A DNA stretch of 64,000 nt, taken from assembly GCA_037482215.1 (NCBI GenBank), contig CP148074.1, positions 3,472,001 through 3,536,000 of the forward strand, read 5' to 3'. This stretch comes from Pseudomonas mendocina. GTDB lineage: Bacteria > Pseudomonadota > Gammaproteobacteria > Pseudomonadales > Pseudomonadaceae. Each line of letters begins with the position of its first letter. Positions within the stretch are counted from its first letter, which is position 1. A program made the translations under genes and the position numbers. Shown here in pieces: positions 7,927 to 16,624 of the stretch. The notes below the pieces were generated by a model. It ran no database searches. It was not told where the DNA came from and saw nothing but the letters and a program-made list of their open reading frames with translations.

Positions 7927-9351
7927 ATGCGTGACCCAGATATGGCCCTAGGGGCCTCTACCAACGCTACCTCTGCGGTAGCTTCCAAACCCCGGCCACG
8001 CCTGGGTCTTTCAGCCTTGCTGGCGGTGGCTGTCGGCCTGGTCGTTTCTCAAGGCGTGATGGTGCTGATGTTGCAAGGTGCGGGCATCGCCGGGTTGGGG
8101 TTTCTTATCCCGCTGAGCCTGGCGTTCATTCTGGCGCTGACCTATGCAGTGTCGTTCTCTGAGCTGGCTCTGATGATTCCCCGTGCCGGTAGTCTGAGTA
8201 GCTATACCGAGGTCGCTCTGGGCCACTTCCCGGCAATTCTGGCAACGTTCTCGGGTTACGTAGTCGTGGCGATGTTTGCGCTGTCAGCCGAGCTACTGCT
8301 GCTGGACCTGATCATCAACGAGGTCTATCCCGGCTCGTTCCCAGACATGACCATTGCCTACGGTGTGTTGATTCTGTTCACCGTACTCAACCTGCTGGGT
8401 ATTGATCTGTTTGCACGCCTGCAATCGGCGCTGGCACTGATCATGGTCATCGTGCTGCTGACCCTGGGCATCTCCTCCGTCACCGGCAACGGTACCGAAG
8501 CGGCCCTGACCACACCGATTGCCAATGACTGGAACCCGCTGGGCGCTGGTGTACTGACCCTTGTAGCGTTGGCGATCTGGGGTTTTGTCGGTGCTGAGTT
8601 TGTCTGCCCGCTGGTAGAAGAGACCCGTCAGCCAGAGCGCAACATTCCCCGTGGCATGATGCTGGGTCTGACCATCATCTTTATCACCATTGCGCTATAC
8701 AGCATCGGCGCTCTGTTCTATGTGCCGCAGGCTGACCTGGCCAGCGCTTCGCTGCCCCACTACCTGTTCGCTACGGCTGTATTTGGTGAAGCCGGTAAAG
8801 TGGTGTTGGTTGTGGCTGCAATTACCGCTACCTGCAGCACCGTCAACACCTCCCTTGCTGCAATCCCGCGCATGCTTTACGGCATGGCAGTCAACGGTCA
8901 GGCTTTCCCGCAGCTGAAAATGGTCAGCAAACGTTTCAATGCGCCCTGGGTAGCCGTACTGTTTGTGGCGGCCATTACCGGTCTGCCGGTAATCTTCATG
9001 GGTGACAACCCAGGTGCCATCAGCCTGTTGCTGCTGGCTGCGTGCGTGGCTTGGCTGCTGGCTTACATCATCTGCCACCTGAACGTAATTGCCCTGCGTC
9101 GCCGCTATCCGGACATGCCACGTCCGTTCAAAACACCGTTTTATCCACTGCCTCAAATCGTCGGTATCGTCGGTATGCTGGTATCTCTGTACTACGTATC
9201 GCCAACCCCTGAGATGACCATGGACATCGTCTACTCCTCAGGTGCGGTACTGGCCGTGGTCTCTGTGATCGCCGTGCTGTGGATTAAATTCGTGATGCGT
9301 AAGCCTCTGTTCAAACCCGAGCCAATCGAAACCGTACTGGCCCGTAAATGA
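7927..9351 (+). CDS. APC-superfamily amino acid/amine permease
   Basis: This 474-residue integral membrane protein has about 12 hydrophobic segments. It begins with the APC-family first helix region (LGLSALLAVAVGLVVSQGVM) and the SFSELALMIPRAGSLSSYTEVALG segment, which resembles the substrate-site region of these transporters. The cytoplasmic loop CPLVEETRQPERNIPRGM is also typical. It would import an amino acid or biogenic amine by proton or sodium symport. AGGAG lies 8 bp before the ATG. It is placed between the aldehyde dehydrogenase (70 bp) and the transaminase (59 bp), so it probably takes up the substrate of that pathway. Confidence 0.9.
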   Translation: MRDPDMALGASTNATSAVASKPRPRLGLSALLAVAVGLVVSQGVMVLMLQGAGIAGLGFLIPLSLAFILALTYAVSFSELALMIPRAGSLSSYTEVALGHFPAILATFSGYVVVAMFALSAELLLLDLIINEVYPGSFPDMTIAYGVLILFTVLNLLGIDLFARLQSALALIMVIVLLTLGISSVTGNGTEAALTTPIANDWNPLGAGVLTLVALAIWGFVGAEFVCPLVEETRQPERNIPRGMMLGLTIIFITIALYSIGALFYVPQADLASASLPHYLFATAVFGEAGKVVLVVAAITATCSTVNTSLAAIPRMLYGMAVNGQAFPQLKMVSKRFNAPWVAVLFVAAITGLPVIFMGDNPGAISLLLLAACVAWLLAYIICHLNVIALRRRYPDMPRPFKTPFYPLPQIVGIVGMLVSLYYVSPTPEMTMDIVYSSGAVLAVVSVIAVLWIKFVMRKPLFKPEPIETVLARK

Positions 9352-9410
9352 ACCCTAGGCCGGGGGCGGTCCCGGCCACCTAATACATTGCAATGATTGA
9401 GGTTGCTGAA

Positions 9411-10793
9411 ATGACAAGCGCGAACAATCCAACCCGCTCCACCCAGGAGTATCAGGCCGCCGATGCTGCCCACCACATTCACGCATTTCTGGACCAGAAA
9501 GCCCTGAATGCTGAAGGACCGCGGGTTATCGTGCGCGGCGAAGGCCTGTACCTGTGGGATAACGACGGTAAACGCTATCTGGACGGCATGTCCGGCCTGT
9601 GGTGCACCAACCTGGGCTATGGCCGCCAAGACCTGGTTAAGGTCGCTGCCGAGCAAATGGCCCAGCTGCCGTACTACAACATGTTCTTTCACACCACTCA
9701 CCCGGCAGTGGTGGAGCTGTCTGAAACCCTGTTCAGCCTGCTGCCCGGTCATTACAGCCACGCGATCTACACCAACTCCGGCTCCGAATCCAACGAAGTG
9801 CTGATCCGCACCGTACGCCGCTACTGGCAGATTCTCGGCAAGCCGCAGAAGAAGATCATGATTGGCCGCTGGAACGGTTATCACGGTTCGACCCTGGCCG
9901 CGACAGCGCTGGGCGGCATGCAGTTTATGCACGAAATGGGCGGCATGATCCCGGACATCGCCCACATCGACGAACCGTACTGGTACGCCCATGGCGGCGA
10001 TCTGACGCCTGAAGAGTTCGGTCGCCGTTGCGCTCAGCAACTGGAAGACAAGATTCTTGAATTGGGTGCTGATAACGTCGCCGGATTTATCGCCGAGCCG
10101 TTCCAAGGCGCTGGCGGCATGATCTTCCCGCCAGAAAGCTACTGGCCGGAAATTCAGCGCATTTGCCGTAAATACGATGTTCTGCTGTGTGCAGACGAAG
10201 TAATCGGTGGCTTCGGCCGCACCGGTGAATGGTTCGCTCACCAGCATTTCGGCTTCGAACCGGACACCCTCTCCATCGCCAAAGGCCTGACCTCCGGTTA
10301 CGTGCCAATGGGTGGCCTGATTCTGAGCAAGCGCATTGCAGACGTTCTGGTTGAGCAAGGCGGTGTGTTTGCCCACGGCCTGACGTACTCCGGGCACCCG
10401 GTTGCTGCCGCTGTTGCACTGGCCAACATCAAAGCGCTGCGTGATGAAGGCGTTGTAACTCAGGTAAAAGAGCAAACTGGCCCGTACCTGCAACAATGCC
10501 TGCGCGAAGTGTTCAGCCAGCACCCACTGATTGGCGACATTCAGGGCACCGGCTTTGTGGCCGCTCTGCAATTTGCTGAAGACAAAGCCACTCGCAAACG
10601 CTTCGACAATGAAAACGACTTGGCCTGGCGTTGCCGCACCATCGGCTTTGAAGAAGGCGTCATCATCCGCTCAACCCTGGGCCGTATGATCATGGCTCCG
10701 GCCCTGATCGCCACTCGCTCAGAGCTGGACGAGCTGGTGGAAAAAACCAAGCGAGCCGTTGACCGAACCGCCATGGAAATTGGCGTGCTGTAA
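9411..10793 (+). CDS. class III (omega) aminotransferase, SpuC-like
   Basis: This 460-residue PLP enzyme resembles the polyamine:pyruvate transaminase SpuC along its whole length: LDGMSGLWCTNLGYGR, YTNSGSESNEV (cofactor phosphate binding), GRWNGYHGSTLA, ADEVIGGFGRTG (Asp262, pyridine nitrogen) and SIAKGLTSGYVPMGG (Lys291, Schiff base). Such enzymes move a terminal amino group from a diamine, polyamine or omega-amino acid to pyruvate, giving an aldehyde for the co-encoded dehydrogenase. The start at 9411 is preferred because GAGG lies 8 bp upstream; an ATG at 9393 is in frame but has no clear site. A strong hairpin follows the stop. Confidence 0.92.
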   Translation: MTSANNPTRSTQEYQAADAAHHIHAFLDQKALNAEGPRVIVRGEGLYLWDNDGKRYLDGMSGLWCTNLGYGRQDLVKVAAEQMAQLPYYNMFFHTTHPAVVELSETLFSLLPGHYSHAIYTNSGSESNEVLIRTVRRYWQILGKPQKKIMIGRWNGYHGSTLAATALGGMQFMHEMGGMIPDIAHIDEPYWYAHGGDLTPEEFGRRCAQQLEDKILELGADNVAGFIAEPFQGAGGMIFPPESYWPEIQRICRKYDVLLCADEVIGGFGRTGEWFAHQHFGFEPDTLSIAKGLTSGYVPMGGLILSKRIADVLVEQGGVFAHGLTYSGHPVAAAVALANIKALRDEGVVTQVKEQTGPYLQQCLREVFSQHPLIGDIQGTGFVAALQFAEDKATRKRFDNENDLAWRCRTIGFEEGVIIRSTLGRMIMAPALIATRSELDELVEKTKRAVDRTAMEIGVL

Positions 10794-10810
10794 CCGCTCC
10801 GCCCCCTCAA

Positions 10811-10840
10811 ACAGCCGCGCAATGTCGCGGCTGTTTGCAT
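10811..10840 (+). terminator. intrinsic terminator after the transaminase gene
   Basis: A perfect 9-bp stem (ACAGCCGCG at 10811-10819 and CGCGGCTGT at 10826-10834) with a 6-nt loop is followed by a T-rich run (TTGCATTT). It lies 17 bp after the transaminase stop. Confidence 0.75.
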
Positions 10841-10983
10841 TTCAGAGCGCCTTTTTTCGAATTTTTCCCAAGCTTTTTGCCATCAAAACCACCTGCCTGA
10901 GCGGTCAGGAATCTGTAGAATCCCTCCCACATCACTCCATCACGGAGTGCCTGCACCGCACGACACAGAGTTGAACAACGCCG

Positions 10984-11382
10984 ATGGAACTGGCCCGCGC
11001 CCACAAACCACATTTGATCTGGATGCTGTATTTCAGCGTTCTGTTCAGCTCGTGGATGTGCGCCATTGACCATGGCCAAATGAGCGGCTTAAGCCTCAGC
11101 GGTCTCGGCGGCCAGTTCTGCACCCTGCATAACATTGGCGACATTCAGCCATTAGGTGATCACGCTCAGGACTCTGCCATGAGCAGCATCGCCGGGCCTG
11201 AGTGCATGCTCTCCAGCTTGTTCAGTGCCATTCTGTTAGCCGCACTCTTCGGTCTTCTGTGTCTGCTCAAGGGTGACCCCACCCATCCTCTGCCGCCGCT
11301 CAACAGTCGCAGCGCTCCGAGGGATCGCTGGCCGCTGGCCAACCCCCGGGCGTCCCCGTCTCTGCTTCTTTCGTTCAGATAA
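10984..11382 (+). CDS. DUF2946 family small membrane-associated protein
   Basis: This 132-residue protein has two hydrophobic segments (LIWMLYFSVLFSSWMCAI near the N-terminus and LFSAILLAALFGLLCLL near residue 80-95). They are separated by a loop with several His and Cys residues (CAIDHGQMSG, QFCTLHN). This matches the DUF2946 family, which is often found beside TonB-dependent receptor genes and copper-related genes; its biochemical role is not known to me. A TonB-dependent receptor starts 70 bp downstream, followed by a PepSY protein, so the three probably form a metal or siderophore uptake unit. The ribosome binding site is weak. Confidence 0.7.
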   Translation: MELARAHKPHLIWMLYFSVLFSSWMCAIDHGQMSGLSLSGLGGQFCTLHNIGDIQPLGDHAQDSAMSSIAGPECMLSSLFSAILLAALFGLLCLLKGDPTHPLPPLNSRSAPRDRWPLANPRASPSLLLSFR

Positions 11383-11452
11383 ACAGCTTTGTTCAGTCGG
11401 CACCTGCTGCCGCGCTGACGGCTACCCGTTATTCACGATCAGGAAGCTGACC

Positions 11453-13612
11453 ATGTTCCGCAAGACCGCTTTAGCGCTGCTCGTTGGCAGCGTAACGACC
11501 TGTGTCTGGGCGCAGGATGACACCCTCGAATTGCCTGCCAGCACTGTTACCGCCTCATCCACAGAAGAAAGCGAAGGCACCCGCCTCAATCTCGATAAGC
11601 CTATCGGCAGCGGCTCGCGCCTTAATCTCAGTGCACGGGAGAACCCGGCCTCGGTCAGCGTTGCCGACCGCAACACCATGGAGCGCATCGGTGCCCGCAA
11701 CTTTCAGGATGCGGCCAATGCCTTGCCCGGCGTAAATGCATCAGCCCCGCCCGGCTGGGGTGGTTTTGTCTCGTACCGGGGCTTTAACGGTGCACAGATT
11801 GGTCAGCTGTTCAACGGCATCAACCTGCAATCCGGCGCGGCGGCACGCCCTGTCGGAGATTGGATCTATGACCGTGTTGAGTTGCTCGGCGGGCCGTCCT
11901 CGTTCCTTAATGGCAGCGGAGCCGTGGGTGGCAGCCTGAACATGATCACCCGCCTGGCTAAGCGTGACGAAGATGTCTTCGAAGGTCGCACCCGTTACGG
12001 GCGCTACGACACCTGGGAAACCGCAATCGGTTTTAACAAAGCGCTCAACCCGGACAGTGACGGGGTCAAACACTACGCCCGCCTGGATTACAGCCGCACC
12101 AGCAGCAACGGCTATATCGACCGTCAGGAAAATGGGGCCGGTAACCTTGCCTTCTCCTTGCTCAGCGACATCAACGACCGCCTCTCCCACACCCTAGCCA
12201 TCGAGTATCTGGAAGAGAAGGAAGACAGTCCCTACTGGGGTACGCCGACCCTGCAACCACAGTCGGGCGAGTTGCACATCGACAAGCACAACCGCTTCAA
12301 AAACTACAACGTTGAAGATGGTCGCTACGAGCAGCGCACCCGCTGGCTGCGCTCAATCACCGATTACCGCCTCAGTGACGACACCCAACTGCGTAACACC
12401 TTCTACCACTACACAGGCCAGCGTGATTACCGCAACCTTGAGGTGTTCCGCTATAACAACGACAACAGCCAGCTGGCTCGCGCTAGCGCCTACCGCCAGC
12501 GGCATGATCAGGAACTCAACGGCAACCGTCTGGAGTTGAGCCACTCAAGTGAGTTGTTCGGCCTGAGCAGCAACTGGGCGTTCGGCCTTGAATACAGCCG
12601 CAACCAGCAGACCCTGTATCCGCTGTCTTCCGGCGCATTCGATGTGGTCGACCCCGAGCATTTCGAACCGGGCCATTTTCTCGACATTCCCGGTATGGAT
12701 GCTCCTCGTCGCAAAAGCCGCAGCACTTGGACGGACACCTCCTCAGCTTTTGTGGAAAATCAGACGCACCTGACTGATAAGTTGTCCCTGATCACAGCGC
12801 TGCGCTACGACCACATCGACTTCGACCTGAAAGATCACATCGCTGGGCAAGCCTATGACCGGCGCTGGGATGCCATCACCGGCCGCCTCGGTCTGGTCTA
12901 CGAGCTAACGCCAAACCTGAGCGTATATAGTCAGTACAGCACCTCGGCCGAACCACCAGGCGGCTCTCTGACCAGCGCCTCGGCCTCGCAGGTGGGCGAT
13001 TTTGACCTGAGCACCGGACGCCAAATTGAGGTCGGCACAAAGCTGGACTTCCTCGACGGGCGCGGCACCGCGACAGCGGCGGCCTACCGCATTGTGCGCA
13101 AGAACGTCTCGGTTCCCTCTTCCACTGTGCCCAACGCCACTGAGCAAGCAGGTCAGCAGACCTCTACCGGGATCGAGTTAGCAGCCTCCTTCAAAGTCAC
13201 GCCCAAGCTGCTCATTGCCGGTAACTACGCCTGGGTGGATGCAGAGTACGACGAATTTAACGAAAAAATCGGCAACACCGTTTACTCACGCAAAGGCAAA
13301 AATCCGGTCAACATCCCGGAACGTACCGCCAACCTGTGGCTGACCTATGAGCTGGCCCCCAAATGGAGTGTTGGCGCAGATGCCCGCTACGTTTCCAGTG
13401 CGTATGCCAACACCGCCAACACCATGTGGGTGCCGTCATACACCCTATACGGCCTGTCGATGACCCATCAGCTCGACGAGCACATCCAGCTCAGCGCCCG
13501 TGTCCGCAACCTGACCGACGAGGTGTACGCCCGCTTTATCCACCAGAGCAACACGCAATACTACGTGGGTGAGCCGCGCAGCCTTGAAGTCGAAATGCAG
13601 TGGCACTACTGA
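11453..13612 (+). CDS. TonB-dependent outer-membrane receptor (siderophore/metal type)
   Basis: This 719-residue protein begins with a signal peptide (MFRKTALALLVGSVTTCVWA). The plug domain follows (NPASVSVADRNTMERIGARNFQDAANALPGV, VSYRGFNG, and ELLGGPSSFLNGSGAVGGSLNM), then a 22-strand barrel with NLTDEVYARF near the end and a terminal WHY. This is the layout of TonB-dependent siderophore receptors. The start at 11453 is chosen because AGGAAG lies just upstream and a signal peptide follows; the open frame extending to 11273 overlaps DUF2946. Its stop overlaps the start of the PepSY gene by 1 bp (TGATG), indicating translational coupling. The ligand cannot be told from sequence; iron-siderophore or copper are the obvious candidates. 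Confidence 0.92.
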   Translation: MFRKTALALLVGSVTTCVWAQDDTLELPASTVTASSTEESEGTRLNLDKPIGSGSRLNLSARENPASVSVADRNTMERIGARNFQDAANALPGVNASAPPGWGGFVSYRGFNGAQIGQLFNGINLQSGAAARPVGDWIYDRVELLGGPSSFLNGSGAVGGSLNMITRLAKRDEDVFEGRTRYGRYDTWETAIGFNKALNPDSDGVKHYARLDYSRTSSNGYIDRQENGAGNLAFSLLSDINDRLSHTLAIEYLEEKEDSPYWGTPTLQPQSGELHIDKHNRFKNYNVEDGRYEQRTRWLRSITDYRLSDDTQLRNTFYHYTGQRDYRNLEVFRYNNDNSQLARASAYRQRHDQELNGNRLELSHSSELFGLSSNWAFGLEYSRNQQTLYPLSSGAFDVVDPEHFEPGHFLDIPGMDAPRRKSRSTWTDTSSAFVENQTHLTDKLSLITALRYDHIDFDLKDHIAGQAYDRRWDAITGRLGLVYELTPNLSVYSQYSTSAEPPGGSLTSASASQVGDFDLSTGRQIEVGTKLDFLDGRGTATAAAYRIVRKNVSVPSSTVPNATEQAGQQTSTGIELAASFKVTPKLLIAGNYAWVDAEYDEFNEKIGNTVYSRKGKNPVNIPERTANLWLTYELAPKWSVGADARYVSSAYANTANTMWVPSYTLYGLSMTHQLDEHIQLSARVRNLTDEVYARFIHQSNTQYYVGEPRSLEVEMQWHY

Positions 13613-15114
13613 TGAACATTAAACGACAACTGTACGTGTGGCACCGCTGGCTGGGCATCGTCTCCTGTCTGTTTATGGTGCTGTGGTTCGTATCAGGCGT
13701 GGTCATGCTGTATGTCGGCTACCCCAAGCTGACACCGGCTGAACACCTGAGCCACCTTCCGGAGCTACCTGAAGCTTGTTGCGAGGAACTACCGCGACAA
13801 TGGGCTCAAACCCCGCTCGAAAGCCTGCGCCTGACCACTCTGGCCGGTAAACCCCACTATGTGCTGAGGTCATCTGACGGGCAGCCGGTGGCCGTCGATG
13901 CGCAAACCGGCGCGCAGGTTAACGATGTCGATTCAGCACTGGCTATGAGCAATGCCTGGCAATACAACAACCATGCTGTGCTGCACTACCGAGAACTGCT
14001 GGATGAAGACATGTGGACGCACTCCCGCGCTCTGGATGCTCACCGTCCGCTGCACGTGGTAACGAGCAATGACGAGGCTGACACCTGGCTCTATGTCTCC
14101 AGCCGAACCGGTGAAGTGGTGTTGGATGCAAACGCCCAAGAACGCGCCTGGAACTGGTTAGGGGCCTGGCTGCACTGGCTGTATCCACTACGCGGAGGCT
14201 TCGGTTTCGACAATGGCTGGCGGGTGCTGGTTATCGGCCTGTCCCTGATCGGAACGGTGATGGCTGTGCTGGGCATGTGTGTTGGCCTCCTGCGCATGCG
14301 CTGGCGCACACCTTACCGCCACGGCTCACGCAGCCCTTACAAGGAGAGCTGGCTGCGCTGGCATCACATAGCCGGGCTGATCTTCGGCACACTGCTGGTG
14401 CTGTGGGTATTCAGCGGTTTAATGTCCATGCGCCCTTGGGGCCTGACTGACGACAGCTCGCAGCTCTCCCCTAAACACCTACAACAAGGGCCACTGCGGG
14501 CAGCCGATCTGCCATTTAGCGTTAACCATGCGCTATCGCAGCTGCACGATGCGGACTTCCACCCTGTTGAACTGGAGTGGCGGCGCCTCGCTGGTGAAAC
14601 TTATCTGGTGGCCCGAGACAGCAAAGGTGCGAGCTGGATTCTGGAAGACGGTGAAGCCCCCAAACTAGCCTTCTCCCGCGAGCGCCTGCTGGCCGCCGCC
14701 AGACCTCTGGCGGAAGGCATCTCACTGCGCAGTAACTGGCAGAGCCAATATGATTTTTATTATTTCGCCCGAGCTGAACACAGCATGAACGGCGCACAGA
14801 AGCGCCCCTTGCCGGTACTGCGTATGACCTTCGGTGATGCAGCGAAAACCTGGCTGTACATGGATCCCACTAGCGGGGAAGTTGTTGCCCTTAGCGACCA
14901 GTCGCAACGCAACAATCGCTGGCTCTTCAACTTGCTGCACAGTTGGGATATGCAGGCTTTGCTTCAGCATCCATGGTTGCGGGAGTCACTGGTCATCCTC
15001 TTCAGCCTGGGCGGCTTGCTGATTTCAGTCAGTGGCGTGGTTCTTGGCTGGAGACGTTTACGCCCAGCTAAGGCTCAGTTGGCAGGCCGCAAACAACGCA
15101 CCGATAACCCTTGA
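13612..15114 (+). CDS. PepSY-associated TM-helix protein
   Basis: This 500-residue inner-membrane protein has the PepSY-TM pattern: an N-terminal helix LYVWHRWLGIVSCLFMVLWFVSGVVML, periplasmic PepSY-like regions with YVLRSSDGQPVAVDAQTG and WLYVSSRTGEVV, a second helix set around 210-240, a third set (WLRWHHIAGLIFGTLLVLWVFSGLMSM) and a last helix near the C-terminus. Such proteins commonly accompany TonB-dependent siderophore receptors, and some are thought to be iron-siderophore reductases in the inner membrane. The conserved His residues in the WHRW and WHH motifs could bind haem. The ATG overlaps the receptor stop codon. Confidence 0.88.
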   Translation: MNIKRQLYVWHRWLGIVSCLFMVLWFVSGVVMLYVGYPKLTPAEHLSHLPELPEACCEELPRQWAQTPLESLRLTTLAGKPHYVLRSSDGQPVAVDAQTGAQVNDVDSALAMSNAWQYNNHAVLHYRELLDEDMWTHSRALDAHRPLHVVTSNDEADTWLYVSSRTGEVVLDANAQERAWNWLGAWLHWLYPLRGGFGFDNGWRVLVIGLSLIGTVMAVLGMCVGLLRMRWRTPYRHGSRSPYKESWLRWHHIAGLIFGTLLVLWVFSGLMSMRPWGLTDDSSQLSPKHLQQGPLRAADLPFSVNHALSQLHDADFHPVELEWRRLAGETYLVARDSKGASWILEDGEAPKLAFSRERLLAAARPLAEGISLRSNWQSQYDFYYFARAEHSMNGAQKRPLPVLRMTFGDAAKTWLYMDPTSGEVVALSDQSQRNNRWLFNLLHSWDMQALLQHPWLRESLVILFSLGGLLISVSGVVLGWRRLRPAKAQLAGRKQRTDNP

Positions 15115-15153
15115 AAACCTTTGGGGCAGTGCCTGTGCGCTGCTCCTCATTCA

Positions 15154-15603
15154 TCACTGCCAACGATCAGCGGCCGCCTGATCACTGCTACGGCCCTCAA
15201 CCCAGCGCGGCCCCTGCGGGGTGTCTTCTTTTTTCCAGAATGGGGCGCGGGTTTTCAGATAATCCATGATGAAGTTGCAGGCATCAAACGCAGCCTGCCG
15301 GTGCGCACTGCATGTACCGACAAAAACAATCGGCTCCCCCGGCTCCAACCGACCAATACGGTGGATAACCTCCACCTTGATCAACGGCCAGCGCTGTTCA
15401 GCTTCACCCATAATCTTGCTTAACGCTTTCTCAGTCATGCCGGGAAAGTGTTCAAGAAACATCCCCCCCACATCATGGCCATCATTGAAATCACGTACAT
15501 AGCCGACAAAAGACACCACAGCGCCGATACCACGGTTATTGGCATGCAAGGCATTCAACTCAAGGCCGGGGTCAAAGGGCTGCTGCTGAACGCGTACGGG
15601 CAT
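15154..15603 (-). CDS. moaE: molybdopterin synthase catalytic subunit MoaE
   Basis: This 149-residue protein has MoaE motifs: VSFVGYVRDFNDGHDVGGMFLEHFPGMTEKAL, RWPLIKVEVIHRIGRLEPGEPIVFVGTCSAHRQAAFDACNFIMDYLKTRAPFWKKE. The final KTRAPFWKKE holds the active-site lysines. With MoaD it transfers two sulfurs to precursor Z (cyclic pyranopterin monophosphate) to make molybdopterin in the cytoplasm. It is the last gene of moaC-moaD-moaE, starting 3 bp after moaD ends. moaA and moaB are not in the window. Confidence 0.95.
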   Translation of the reverse strand: MPVRVQQQPFDPGLELNALHANNRGIGAVVSFVGYVRDFNDGHDVGGMFLEHFPGMTEKALSKIMGEAEQRWPLIKVEVIHRIGRLEPGEPIVFVGTCSAHRQAAFDACNFIMDYLKTRAPFWKKEDTPQGPRWVEGRSSDQAAADRWQ

Positions 15604-15606
15604 GCT

Positions 15607-15849
15607 TCAGCCCCCTGTCACAGTAGGAAAGAACGCAACTTCATCACCATCCTGCACCGGCTCGCTGAGGCTGCACAGCTCTTCATTGCGCGCGCACATC
15701 AGGCCAGGTTCAGCCAAGACAGCCCATGCGTCGCCGCGGCTGATCAGGTGTTGGCGCACGTCATTCATGTTGGCGAAAGTCCCTGGCAGCTCCTCACAAT
15801 CCAGCCCCAGCACCTCACGGTAACGAGCGAAATACTGCACCCGGATCAT
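15607..15849 (-). CDS. moaD: molybdopterin synthase sulfur carrier subunit MoaD
   Basis: This 80-residue ubiquitin-like protein starts [17 protein letters not shown] and ends FFPTVTGG, the C-terminal diglycine that is adenylated and thiocarboxylated. The start at 15849 is chosen because it gives the normal MoaD length and overlaps the moaC stop by 4 bp (ATGA), indicating translational coupling. The longer frame to 15906 lies inside moaC. Confidence 0.95.
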   Translation of the reverse strand: MIRVQYFARYREVLGLDCEELPGTFANMNDVRQHLISRGDAWAVLAEPGLMCARNEELCSLSEPVQDGDEVAFFPTVTGG

Positions 15850-16316
15850 GCTGAAGCCACATAGTGGCCACTCTTGCCACCCAGCTTTTCCAAGAGGCGC
15901 ACGCACTCAATCTGCATGCCCCGATCCACCGCCTTGCACATGTCGTAAATCGTCAGCGCGGCCACACTGGCGGCGGTCAAGGCTTCCATCTCTACACCGG
16001 TCTGGCCGGTGAGTTTGCAGCGGGCCGTAATTAGCACGGCATCATCGCCTTCGGCCTGTAATTCAACCTTCACGCTGGTAAGCATTAATGGATGGCACAA
16101 CGGAATAAGGTCAGAGGTTTTCTTTGCCGCCTGAATCCCGGCGATGCGAGCCACAGCGAACACATCCCCCTTGGGATGGCCACCCAGCACGATCATCTGC
16201 AACGTTTGCGGCAGCATACGCACTCGTGCTTCGGCCACGGCTTCACGGACAGTTTGGGCCTTATCACTGACATCGACCATGTTGGCACGGCCTTGTGAAT
16301 CTAGATGGGTTAGCAA
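15846..16316 (-). CDS. moaC: cyclic pyranopterin monophosphate synthase MoaC
   Basis: This 156-residue protein has the MoaC signatures: [78 protein letters not shown] and [10 protein letters not shown]. It carries out the second half of precursor Z formation from the MoaA product. It is the first gene of a compact moaC-moaD-moaE unit. Confidence 0.96.
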   Translation of the reverse strand: MLTHLDSQGRANMVDVSDKAQTVREAVAEARVRMLPQTLQMIVLGGHPKGDVFAVARIAGIQAAKKTSDLIPLCHPLMLTSVKVELQAEGDDAVLITARCKLTGQTGVEMEALTAASVAALTIYDMCKAVDRGMQIECVRLLEKLGGKSGHYVASA

Positions 16317-16624
16317 GGACTACACTCCAGCATTAGTCGCGAGATTGTACGACCAAGTCAGTGTACAAAACATGGCCAATTATGAGTTTACAACGCCATC
16401 CATAACTCTAGAGGAGGCAAAAAATCACAATATACACAGAGCCATATAGAGCACATGAAGCAGCCGCACTGACATATAAGATCAATCTTATGGCGTGATT
16501 TGATAAGTCGCACTCAGCCAGATGCATCCACACTTCTATAACTAATCGTCCGCGCCAGTGCTGTCTCAAATTCATTTGAGCTGACCAGACATGATCAAAA
16601 TACTCTCGCTATCCAGAGGTAATC
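16317..16624. other. divergent promoter region between moaC and the DUF1254 pair
   Basis: This 308-bp gap, AT-rich compared with its surroundings, separates divergent transcription units and must hold both promoters. I see no clear operator, riboswitch fold or additional gene. AGAGGT stands just before the DUF1254 start at 16625. Confidence 0.5.

Noticed and set aside
9231..10571. A 446-residue open frame opposite the class III transaminase
   Set aside because: It runs antisense to a strongly conserved enzyme gene, with no family motifs.
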